DNA of 12,659 bases from JADHUC01 sp964617665. GTDB taxonomy: Bacteria; Planctomycetota; Planctomycetia; Pirellulales; Pirellulaceae. A program made the translations under genes and the position numbers. Below, one piece after another: positions 6,577-12,659 of the stretch; position 1 is the stretch's first letter, and every line of letters begins with the position of its first letter. Below the pieces are notes generated by a model that saw only the letters and a list, made by a program, of their open reading frames with translations, made no database searches and had not been told where the DNA came from. The stretch spans positions 1 through 12,659 of the forward strand of contig CAZUAH010000407.1 in the NCBI GenBank assembly GCA_964617665.1, in the 5' to 3' direction.

Positions 6577-8133
6577 ATGACCCGACAACACTCGCAACAC
6601 ACGCAACGCGGATATCACAGATCGGTAGCACTAGGCGCTGTCGTTTTGATGTTCATGAGTTGGTCCGTCCTATCGGCTGCGGAACCTGCACAACGGCCCA
6701 ACGTCGTGATCGTCATTACCGATTCCATGACCGGCAAAACAATGGAGCCGGAGTCCGGGTGCATTACGCCCAATTTGGACACGCTTGCGGCCGAAGGCGT
6801 ACGTCTTCACCGTTATTACACGACGCAACCCGCGTGCTGCGCGGCCCGGGCTTCGATCATGACCGGTACGTATCCCTCGACTCACGGCATTTGGGATTTT
6901 GTTCACGGCCCCATGGGCAAGCGGGTGAAGCTCAACGAAGACCTGACCTTCTGGTCCCAAAGTCTCACGGAAGCCGGCTATGCTACCGGCTACATCGGCA
7001 AGTGGCATGTTGAGCAAGGTGGTAATCCGACGTCATACGGGTTTCAGGAGCGTTGGCCCGCGAGAATCAGCAGGGGAAAGATCATTCCCGGGACGGAGGT
7101 CACGTACAGTAGGCCAGGATATGGGAAACCATTGCTGGCAGCGGTCGAGCAGGCGCGAAGCGAGCCTCCGACAATCGCGGCCTTCGACAAGACAATCGAG
7201 TATATTCGCCGCCAGGAACAACAGGACGCGCCATTCTGCTGCGTCTGCTCATTCTACCATCCGCATCTTCCCGCCAGACCCCCCAAACGCTTCTATGATA
7301 TGTACGACGTCGACAAGATCCCCCTCAGCCCGAGTCTCCGCGACAACCTGGAGGGGAAATCGGACTTCACGAAACGCTTGCACAGCGTGTTGGAAGATCT
7401 CTCCGACGACGACTGGAGACAGATCATCACCTGTTACAACGCCACGGTGACTTTCATCGACAGTGAAATAGGGCGTCTCGTCAATGCCATGAAGGATGCC
7501 GGCGTGTATGAGAACACGATCCTCATCGTGACTACCGATCACGGCTCTATGTACGCAGGGCATGGCCTCTTGAGCCACAACGGAGGAACGCCCTACGAGG
7601 AGGTCTACAACATCCCCTTCGTCATAAGAGGTCCCGGGGTCAAGGCTCGAGGCGAGGACCGCACCTCGGTTGCCAGCCTCGTGGATCTGGGGCCCACGCT
7701 CGTCGATCTGTGCGGAGCAGAGGATCTCCAGGATGCGCAGGGGCGCTCGATGCGGCCCATTCTCGAAGGGCGCGCGAAAGCGGAAGACTGGCAGGATGCC
7801 TATGCGGAACACGATTCCACAGTCTGGATGTATACACAACGCATAGTATGGCATGGCCCGTGGAAATACATCTATGCCCCTGGCGGAGTGGACGAACTCT
7901 ACAATCTCGATAAGGATCCGCACGAGGAACACAACTTGGCCAGTGACCCTCAATACCGCTCCACGTTAGAGGATATGGTCAAGCGGATGTGGAGGAAGAT
8001 ATACGACATAGGCGACAAGGTAATGACTCTCCACGGAAACGAAGTCTTGGATATTGCGCCGGTAGGGCCCCTATCCCACCACGACGCAGCACATGTGAAA
8101 AGGGCTGTGGTGTCTCCGATGCCCGCGAAATAG
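6577..8133 (+). CDS. Secreted type I sulfatase with a CxAxR formylglycine motif
   Basis: A 518-residue member of the alkaline phosphatase/sulfatase superfamily (S1 sulfatases), which hydrolyse sulfate esters using a formylglycine made from Cys or Ser. A Sec signal peptide covers about residues 1-34 (hydrophobic core 17-30, cleavage near LSA-AE). Visible sites: NVVIVITDS (42-50, D49 as metal ligand), the maturation motif C87-C88-A89-A90-R91 followed by ASIMTGTYPSTHG, GKWH (141-144), FYHPHLP (226-232) and TTDHG (319-323). The motif has Ala where most have Pro (CxPxR), Ser50 replaces the second Asp of the usual DD, and His/Asn (334-335) stand where a catalytic Lys is often found. The substrate is unassignable by eye; a sulfated polysaccharide is likely from context. 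The ATG at 6577 has GGAAAGG seven bases upstream and gives a proper signal peptide. It sits between two Tat-exported isomerase-like paralogs. Codon use appears like its neighbours. Confidence 0.88.
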   Translation: MTRQHSQHTQRGYHRSVALGAVVLMFMSWSVLSAAEPAQRPNVVIVITDSMTGKTMEPESGCITPNLDTLAAEGVRLHRYYTTQPACCAARASIMTGTYPSTHGIWDFVHGPMGKRVKLNEDLTFWSQSLTEAGYATGYIGKWHVEQGGNPTSYGFQERWPARISRGKIIPGTEVTYSRPGYGKPLLAAVEQARSEPPTIAAFDKTIEYIRRQEQQDAPFCCVCSFYHPHLPARPPKRFYDMYDVDKIPLSPSLRDNLEGKSDFTKRLHSVLEDLSDDDWRQIITCYNATVTFIDSEIGRLVNAMKDAGVYENTILIVTTDHGSMYAGHGLLSHNGGTPYEEVYNIPFVIRGPGVKARGEDRTSVASLVDLGPTLVDLCGAEDLQDAQGRSMRPILEGRAKAEDWQDAYAEHDSTVWMYTQRIVWHGPWKYIYAPGGVDELYNLDKDPHEEHNLASDPQYRSTLEDMVKRMWRKIYDIGDKVMTLHGNEVLDIAPVGPLSHHDAAHVKRAVVSPMPAK

Positions 8134-8264
8134 GCGATTTTCGAGCCAATCCTGCCCGAATCGCGGTTAAGTTCGCTGGCACCGACAGCGAGTCATCCTG
8201 TAACCCGGCTTTCAGATGTCCTCATGGCATTCAGTATGGCAGTTTCCCGACTGGAGAGAAAAAG

Positions 8265-9788
8265 ATGCACAGACGACATGAACAACGGTTGTCGGATCGA
8301 GCCCTCACAATGAATCGGCGAAAGTTCGGCAAAGGCATTATGGCGGCCGCGGCAGCGACTCAATGCGGTCTCTTTGAGTTCGCGTCCACCTTGTTCGCCG
8401 ACGATACTGCCGACGACATACCGAAGGCGAACGTGCATGTCGTCGTCGTTCGCCCCAAGGAGCACAAGGCCGATATCACCTGGCCCGGTGGACAGGTCGA
8501 CATCGAGGCGATGCAAAACACGTTCACGAAGACCCTGAGCGACGCGGCAGGGGAACTGGGAGTGCGTTTGGACGTTCGCGCTGAACCGATGGCGACGCCC
8601 CAGGAAATGAATGCATACCTGAAGGAGATCAAAGACAATCCTCCGGACGGCATCATGGTGTTGGCCATGGAGCTGAAAATGTTTCGTGGGATCATCAATC
8701 CGCTGGTGACGAACCGGGGCGACATCCCAACTATTGTGTACAGCAATATGAGTAGCTTCACCGCTCACCAGCAGACGATACGCGGTTTACCCAAAGCCAT
8801 ACTCGCTGCCACCCACGACGTGGAATGGCTCAGAACGGGCCTGCGCATGTTCCATACCATGGTCCGAATGAAGCACACTCGGATCGCGCTGGTGCACGAC
8901 CGCTACAAGGACAAGACTCCGACGTCTATCTGGCAATGGGGTCCGAACTTTCACCATTTCCCCGAGCAGAAATGGGTCGACATCATCGAGGGTCTTGACG
9001 ACTCCGAAGAAATGCGGGCGATGGCCGACTACTACTCCAAGCACGCACAACAGGTCGTCGAGCCCAGCAAGGAGGATGTCTTGGGCGCCGCCAAAGTGTA
9101 CGTTGCTCTCCGGAAAATCATGCAACTCCAGAAGTGTCAGGGGATCACTTGTAATTGCCTTCCCTTCGCCAGCCGGACCGGCGACACCGCTTGCCTGCCG
9201 TACTCGTGCATGCAAGACGAAGGCATTGTCGGCTGTTGCGAGGCGGATCTGGGCGGCGCAACGATCATGTTGCTCTCGCACTTGCTGCTGGAACGTCCGG
9301 CGTTTATTCAAGACCCGTCACCGAACACGGTCAACAACACGCTGATTGCCTCGCACTGCTCGATGGGACGCAAGATCAAAGGACTCCGCGATCCCTACGA
9401 GGCTCCCTATCTGCTTCGAGACTATCACGTCCGGTCCGGGGTCGCCGTGCAGGTCATCTGGCCGGTCGACTCGCCGGTTACCGTGATCGAGCAGTTGCGA
9501 GACTCCATGCTGATCGGCACGGGTAGCGTAGTCAGCAATATCCCCAATCCACCCTCGAAGCAATGGGGAGGTTGTCGTACGTCGATTGAGATCAAAATGG
9601 ACGATCCCGGAGATGCGCGTGATATCAGAGGTTTTCATCAAATGGTCGTCTCCGGCAACCATGAGCGGCTCCTGAGGCAGTACGCCAAGCTCGTAGGCAT
9701 GAACGTTGCGTCTATTTTGGAGAGCCCACGGGCGGAGGTCCAGACTGCCGCTTGCTGTCCTTGCCGGTGCCACGAGCAGCACGGTTAG
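8265..9788 (+). CDS. Tat-exported sugar-isomerase-like protein, paralog 3, with Cys-rich C-terminus
   Basis: A 507-residue protein with GGAGAG (8253-8258) six bases before the ATG. The twin-arginine motif NRRKFGKG (17-24) is followed by an Ala-rich hydrophobic segment to about residue 45; an ATG at 8310, inside the signal, is a less likely start. The mature domain aligns along its length with paralog 2: VHVVVVRPKEHK (57-68), NPPDGIMVLAMEL (125-137), RGDIPTIVYSNM (151-162), MADYYSKHAQQVVEPS (253-268), CNCLPF (296-301), DEGIVGCCEAD (318-328), RPAFIQDPSPNT (344-355), SHCS (363-366), YHVRSG (387-392) and GFHQMVVSG (456-464). E326, D328, H364, H388 and H458 match the candidate metal ligands of the other paralogs. 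The oddity is the end: C497, C498, C500, C502, H503 and H506 form a Cys/His cluster like the one the other two carry at their N-termini. It follows the sulfatase and probably works with it. Reaction unknown. Confidence 0.75.
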   Translation: MHRRHEQRLSDRALTMNRRKFGKGIMAAAAATQCGLFEFASTLFADDTADDIPKANVHVVVVRPKEHKADITWPGGQVDIEAMQNTFTKTLSDAAGELGVRLDVRAEPMATPQEMNAYLKEIKDNPPDGIMVLAMELKMFRGIINPLVTNRGDIPTIVYSNMSSFTAHQQTIRGLPKAILAATHDVEWLRTGLRMFHTMVRMKHTRIALVHDRYKDKTPTSIWQWGPNFHHFPEQKWVDIIEGLDDSEEMRAMADYYSKHAQQVVEPSKEDVLGAAKVYVALRKIMQLQKCQGITCNCLPFASRTGDTACLPYSCMQDEGIVGCCEADLGGATIMLLSHLLLERPAFIQDPSPNTVNNTLIASHCSMGRKIKGLRDPYEAPYLLRDYHVRSGVAVQVIWPVDSPVTVIEQLRDSMLIGTGSVVSNIPNPPSKQWGGCRTSIEIKMDDPGDARDIRGFHQMVVSGNHERLLRQYAKLVGMNVASILESPRAEVQTAACCPCRCHEQHG

Positions 9789-9808
9789 CTGGACATCGTC
9801 ACCTTGGT

Positions 9809-9838
9809 GTAACAGTCTGGTCCAAAAAGCCGCATAAT
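9809..9838 (+). promoter_or_regulatory. Possible promoter ahead of the 9907 gene
   Basis: CATAAT at 9833-9838 matches five of six bases of the sigma-70 -10 box. GTAACA at 9809-9814, 18 bases upstream, matches four of six of the -35 box. It lies in the 118-base gap after paralog 3, so the 9907 gene may have its own start of transcription. Weak evidence from consensus matching only. Confidence 0.22.
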
Positions 9839-9906
9839 CGCAATTCCGCTGCCTGCAACGGTATCGCCTTACACGAACTGAACAAGCCAGCCATGGAGGA
9901 TGAATT

Positions 9907-11643
9907 ATGAAAGCGGCACTTATAGTCAACCCAATACGCCTGAGTTTGACCGCGGTCGGCCTGTTAGCGGCGGGAGTTACTTCCTTGGCTGCTAACCAAA
10001 GTGATTGGCATCGAATAGACAAGGAAGAACTTCCTTCCTCTATCTCCGCTGATTTTGCGGTGGGCAACAATATCACCGTAGCGGCTTTCGATTCCAAGCG
10101 AGGCACAATTGCCATATATACGACCGGCAGCGAATCGATCAAGCAGAGAGCTGTGATCACCTCAGCGCCCGCACAGGAAGATACTGTGTTCAACGCCGGA
10201 AATGAAGAAGTAATAACCGTCACGCTGAGCACCAAGAACAATGATTTGTTGTTTGGTGTTTCCTTTCTTCCCAAGAGCAATGCCATGGCCTTTAGACCGG
10301 GCAAGATGAAGACCCTGCATCTCCAGAATACGGATATTCGATATGGAATCGTACCATCATTGATAGGTATTGATCTTGTGTACGATCCTGTCGCATACGA
10401 AGACCGAAAGGAGCTGCACATACCGGCATTGAACATGTTTGCCGGTCTAGTTAGCGGCAATGACGCCATGTTGGTGGGCGTATGGGACAAGGGTAATCAG
10501 ACAGTGAAACTGGGGCTGAGCAGCAGGGACGACGAAAGACTGATCAGCGATTTCTCGATCAACATGGGTGAACGGCCTTTCTATCTTGCCTGTATTGAGC
10601 ATCAGAGCATATGGCATGCGGAAGAGCTTCAGGATACCTATCTCGAAACAGACACGGAAATCGACTGGAAACGTCCGTTCGATGCAAGATGGATCGGACG
10701 AACACACCTCAAGGGAATGGGAGCAAATTACCCTTACTATTTTCAGAGTGATCGCCGGAGGATATCGGGGCGCTATGTCGGTGGGTGGCATATCATGCCG
10801 TTCTGGTTTCAGGGGAACAAGACTATGCTGCACTTTGCAAAGAATCTTCCGCCCGTGGGTGAAGCACTGATCTACTACCTGGACCGTTGCGAAAACGACG
10901 CAGAGGTATTGTCGCCATTCGGCATAATGGAACAGGCGTTGGGGGCGGAAAGGGCTATGCTGATATTGGACCGGAGGGGCGTGCCGCCTGCCCAGCTGCT
11001 GGATCATGGTCATGCCGTTTGCGCAATGCTGAACATAACACTTGGCGTGCGCACTCCCTACTACACTGACGATATCGTCGTTGACGAAGGCCGCTTGTAT
11101 TATGACGACATTGTCACCTTTATCGATTTGATACGGCGGCGAATACACGCCTTCCTGGCATACTCAAAGGAGATGAAGAGCTTCTTAGACGAACAGGCTC
11201 GAATCAATCCCGGCTTCGCAGAGGCTCTGAGACCACTGTATGAAATCCTTGCCGAAATGGATGACCAGGAGAGACATATTCCTAAGACATCATTGGACGA
11301 GGTGAGGGAGTGGACGAAGGAGCTCAGGAGGATACGAGAAAGCGACCCCGTAGACGTGAAGAGATTCAAAAGATTGGACAACATGTGTCGTCGCGTGGCT
11401 GGACCACAGGACGGCCTGGCGATGAAGCTGTCCTGGGGGGCCATACGTATTATGGAGCAATCGGCTGAGTTCGCGGTGGCTTCTCCTGAACACTGCAAAC
11501 TGGCGGAACAGATTATCGCCAAGACAAGATTGACCTTGAGGAATGGCACATGGTGGGAACCGTCCCGGCTTCTTTGGCCGCCAGACGTCGCTGCACCAGC
11601 CGTACCGGAAAAGGAGTTTCAGGGAGATTCAATGCCAGATTAG
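9907..11643 (+). CDS. Secreted protein of unrecognised family
   Basis: A 578-residue protein that I do not recognise. The ATG at 9907 has GGAGGA six bases upstream. A Sec signal peptide is likely (hydrophobic 12-27, cleavage near SLAA-NQ around residue 29). Residues about 45-230 look rich in beta strands (NITVAAFDSKRGTIAIYTTG, EVITVTLSTKNNDLLFGVSF, GNDAMLVGVWDKGNQTVKLGL). A Trp/Tyr-rich core follows at about 234-312 (HQSIWHAEEL, YPYYF, GGWHIMPFWFQGN), which could be a sugar-stacking surface. From about 400 to 545 the protein is charged and helical (DIVTFIDLIRRRIHAF, LDEVREWTKELRRIRESD), perhaps a coiled-coil or helical bundle, and it ends in a Pro-rich tail. The layout suggests an exported protein acting on or binding a polymer, but no catalytic motif is evident. 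It lies 118 bases after paralog 3, in the same direction. By eye its codons look somewhat more AT-rich than those of the upstream paralogs. No function is assigned. Confidence 0.7.
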   Translation: MKAALIVNPIRLSLTAVGLLAAGVTSLAANQSDWHRIDKEELPSSISADFAVGNNITVAAFDSKRGTIAIYTTGSESIKQRAVITSAPAQEDTVFNAGNEEVITVTLSTKNNDLLFGVSFLPKSNAMAFRPGKMKTLHLQNTDIRYGIVPSLIGIDLVYDPVAYEDRKELHIPALNMFAGLVSGNDAMLVGVWDKGNQTVKLGLSSRDDERLISDFSINMGERPFYLACIEHQSIWHAEELQDTYLETDTEIDWKRPFDARWIGRTHLKGMGANYPYYFQSDRRRISGRYVGGWHIMPFWFQGNKTMLHFAKNLPPVGEALIYYLDRCENDAEVLSPFGIMEQALGAERAMLILDRRGVPPAQLLDHGHAVCAMLNITLGVRTPYYTDDIVVDEGRLYYDDIVTFIDLIRRRIHAFLAYSKEMKSFLDEQARINPGFAEALRPLYEILAEMDDQERHIPKTSLDEVREWTKELRRIRESDPVDVKRFKRLDNMCRRVAGPQDGLAMKLSWGAIRIMEQSAEFAVASPEHCKLAEQIIAKTRLTLRNGTWWEPSRLLWPPDVAAPAVPEKEFQGDSMPD

Positions 11644-11853
11644 AGATCGGGAGTTCTGATGAAGGGCAGGTTGATCTCGAACGATTAGGGCAAGTCCCGG
11701 GGGATGGCCTGCCAGTGGTTCGGAACGGTCTCGGTTTTTGCGCAGCCGTTGGTGGACGGAGATGGGCCTGTCCCCTTGGGCCGTCGACGCGGTAGTTGGT
11801 TCGGCGTGTTGGAATGTGTTTTGGTACTCGGCTCACAACAGGAGGCGGATAAC

Positions 11854-12648
11854 ATGAAGAATAGCCGCGCAGCGATAGCAATATTGGCCGTAGCGATTGC
11901 GGTCACAGCTGTGCTGATCGTGATTGTCAGGAACAGGTCTAGGATGGCTGAAACATCCGGTCAGCCCGGGGACGCACGCACGGGGCAGCTTGCCCCGGTG
12001 GTTTCTTCCGATATTGAGATGGTTCTTATTCCTGCCGGGAAATTCACAATGGGTAGTGAGGGAGACATAGACACTAAGCCGGCGCACAAGGTGTCAGTCG
12101 ATGCCTTCTACATGGACGAGCATGAGGTAACGCAGGAAGTCTATGAGAAGATCATGGGGGAGAATCCGTCAAGAATGGTGGGCGAAAAGGATCCCGTCGA
12201 ACAGTTGACTTGGCTTACTGCCACAAAGTTTTGCAATGCACGGTCAGAGAGGGACGGGCTGGCTCCCTGTTATGACATGGAGACTCGGACGTGCAACTTC
12301 GATGCGGACGGCTATCGCTTGCCAACGGAAGCGGAGTGGGAATATGCGTGCCGGGCCGGGACGGTCACGGACTACTATTTCGGTGTGGATCCCGGTAGGC
12401 TCGGGAGAAATGGTTGGTTTAAAGACAATTCTTATGACAGCCACCATCCGGTGAAGATGAAGGCGCCCAACGCGTTCGGCCTCTACGACATGGCAGGGAA
12501 TGTAGAGGAATGGTGTAATGACTGGTACGGGGTGAAATACTATCAGGACAGTCCCGAGTCAAATCCCAAGGGGCCGGATACTGGGGAGAAGAAGGTTTTG
12601 CGCGGCGGGTCCGGCGGCGCACTCTGCGAGCGCGTGGCCATGAAGTAG
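11854..12648 (+). CDS. Membrane-anchored SUMF1/FGE-fold protein, probably truncated at the C-terminus
   Basis: A 264-residue protein with AGGAGG eight bases before the ATG. A hydrophobic helix at about 7-25 is followed by basic residues (RNRSR), fitting an N-terminal anchor. From about 54 onward it is a SUMF1/formylglycine-generating-enzyme fold: MVLIPAGKFTMGS (56-68), FYMDEHEVTQEVYEKIMG (85-102), LTWLTATKFCNARS (118-131), GYRLPTEAEWEYACRAGT (153-170), NAFGLYDMAGNVEEWCNDWY (206-225) and VLRGGS (248-253). True FGEs have a C-terminal Cys pair in an LCxxxxC-like motif after RGGS; here only C258 is present, so this is more likely a non-catalytic or differently acting relative of the large planctomycete SUMF1 family than a sulfatase-maturing enzyme. 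The TAG at 12646 comes early: the family normally continues through an R-x-R stretch to a GFR motif, and the bases after the stop still read R-L-G. It could be a point nonsense mutation or a sequencing error. Confidence 0.78.
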   Translation: MKNSRAAIAILAVAIAVTAVLIVIVRNRSRMAETSGQPGDARTGQLAPVVSSDIEMVLIPAGKFTMGSEGDIDTKPAHKVSVDAFYMDEHEVTQEVYEKIMGENPSRMVGEKDPVEQLTWLTATKFCNARSERDGLAPCYDMETRTCNFDADGYRLPTEAEWEYACRAGTVTDYYFGVDPGRLGRNGWFKDNSYDSHHPVKMKAPNAFGLYDMAGNVEEWCNDWYGVKYYQDSPESNPKGPDTGEKKVLRGGSGGALCERVAMK

Positions 12649-12659
12649 CGGCTCGGATT

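Noticed and set aside
4989..6602. Long antisense open frame (537 codons) on the - strand covering paralog 2
   Set aside because: It mirrors the codon bias of the + strand gene. The + strand product has a Shine-Dalgarno, a Tat signal and family motifs; the antisense product has none of these.
8134..8164. GCGATT...AATCGC inverted repeat right after the sulfatase stop
   Set aside because: A 6-bp stem with a 19-base loop and no T-run; too weak to call a terminator.
9318..10490. Antisense open frame (390 codons) on the - strand spanning the end of paralog 3 and the start of the 9907 gene
   Set aside because: It crosses two well-supported + strand genes and their gap and shows no domain, signal peptide or convincing ribosome binding site.
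11643..11678. GAGATC...GATCTC inverted repeat overlapping the stop of the 9907 gene
   Set aside because: A 6-bp stem with a 24-base loop and no T-run; likely chance.
11704..11853. In-frame upstream extension of the SUMF1-fold gene
   Set aside because: The ATG at 11854 has a strong AGGAGG and gives a clean N-terminal membrane helix; the extension looks like non-coding sequence read in frame.

Overview
The window looks like a chromosomal segment of a planctomycete (Planctomycetota, probably Pirellulales-like). I infer this from the gene repertoire rather than from any marker gene: a XylR-type AraC regulator, a small ECF sigma factor followed 3 nt later by a FecR-like membrane protein with a discoidin domain, Tat-exported proteins with Cys/His-rich ends, an S1-type sulfatase and a SUMF1-fold protein, all at moderately high GC. 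Every gene I can support is on the + strand. I found no RNA genes, CRISPR arrays, insertion sequences or tandem repeats.

Layout. 3-395: the end of a protein with an F5/8 type C (discoidin) domain, cut by the window edge. 445-1167: a XylR-like regulator that has lost its N-terminal half, so a break or deletion probably lies around 396-470. 1260-3134: a two-gene regulatory unit, an ECF sigma factor and a FecR-like transmembrane protein whose extracytoplasmic part ends in an F5/8-type domain. 3282-9788: three paralogous secreted proteins (3282-4871, 5022-6479, 8265-9788). Each has a twin-arginine signal and a C-terminal half resembling the L-fucose/L-arabinose isomerase superfamily (COG2407-like). 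A sulfatase (6577-8133) sits between the second and third. 9907-11643: a secreted protein of a family I do not recognise. 11854-12648: a membrane-anchored SUMF1/FGE-fold protein that appears to stop early, 11 bases before the window ends.

How the genes may work together (inference). The sigma/FecR pair looks like a surface sensor: the discoidin domain could detect a carbohydrate outside the cytoplasmic membrane and release the sigma factor. The co-oriented genes downstream would then be the response, with the sulfatase removing sulfate esters and the Tat-exported isomerase-like proteins acting on, or binding, the released sugars outside the cytoplasm. The known enzymes of that isomerase superfamily are cytoplasmic, so a set of three exported paralogs with probable metal-binding residues retained and Cys/His-rich terminal tags is the most unusual feature here. 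The third paralog carries its Cys-rich cluster at the C-terminus instead of the N-terminus. Substrate, activity and co-regulation are not shown by the sequence.

No gene-free stretch exceeds 300 bases; the longest gap is 11644-11853 (210 bases), where I see nothing beyond a good ribosome binding site at its end.
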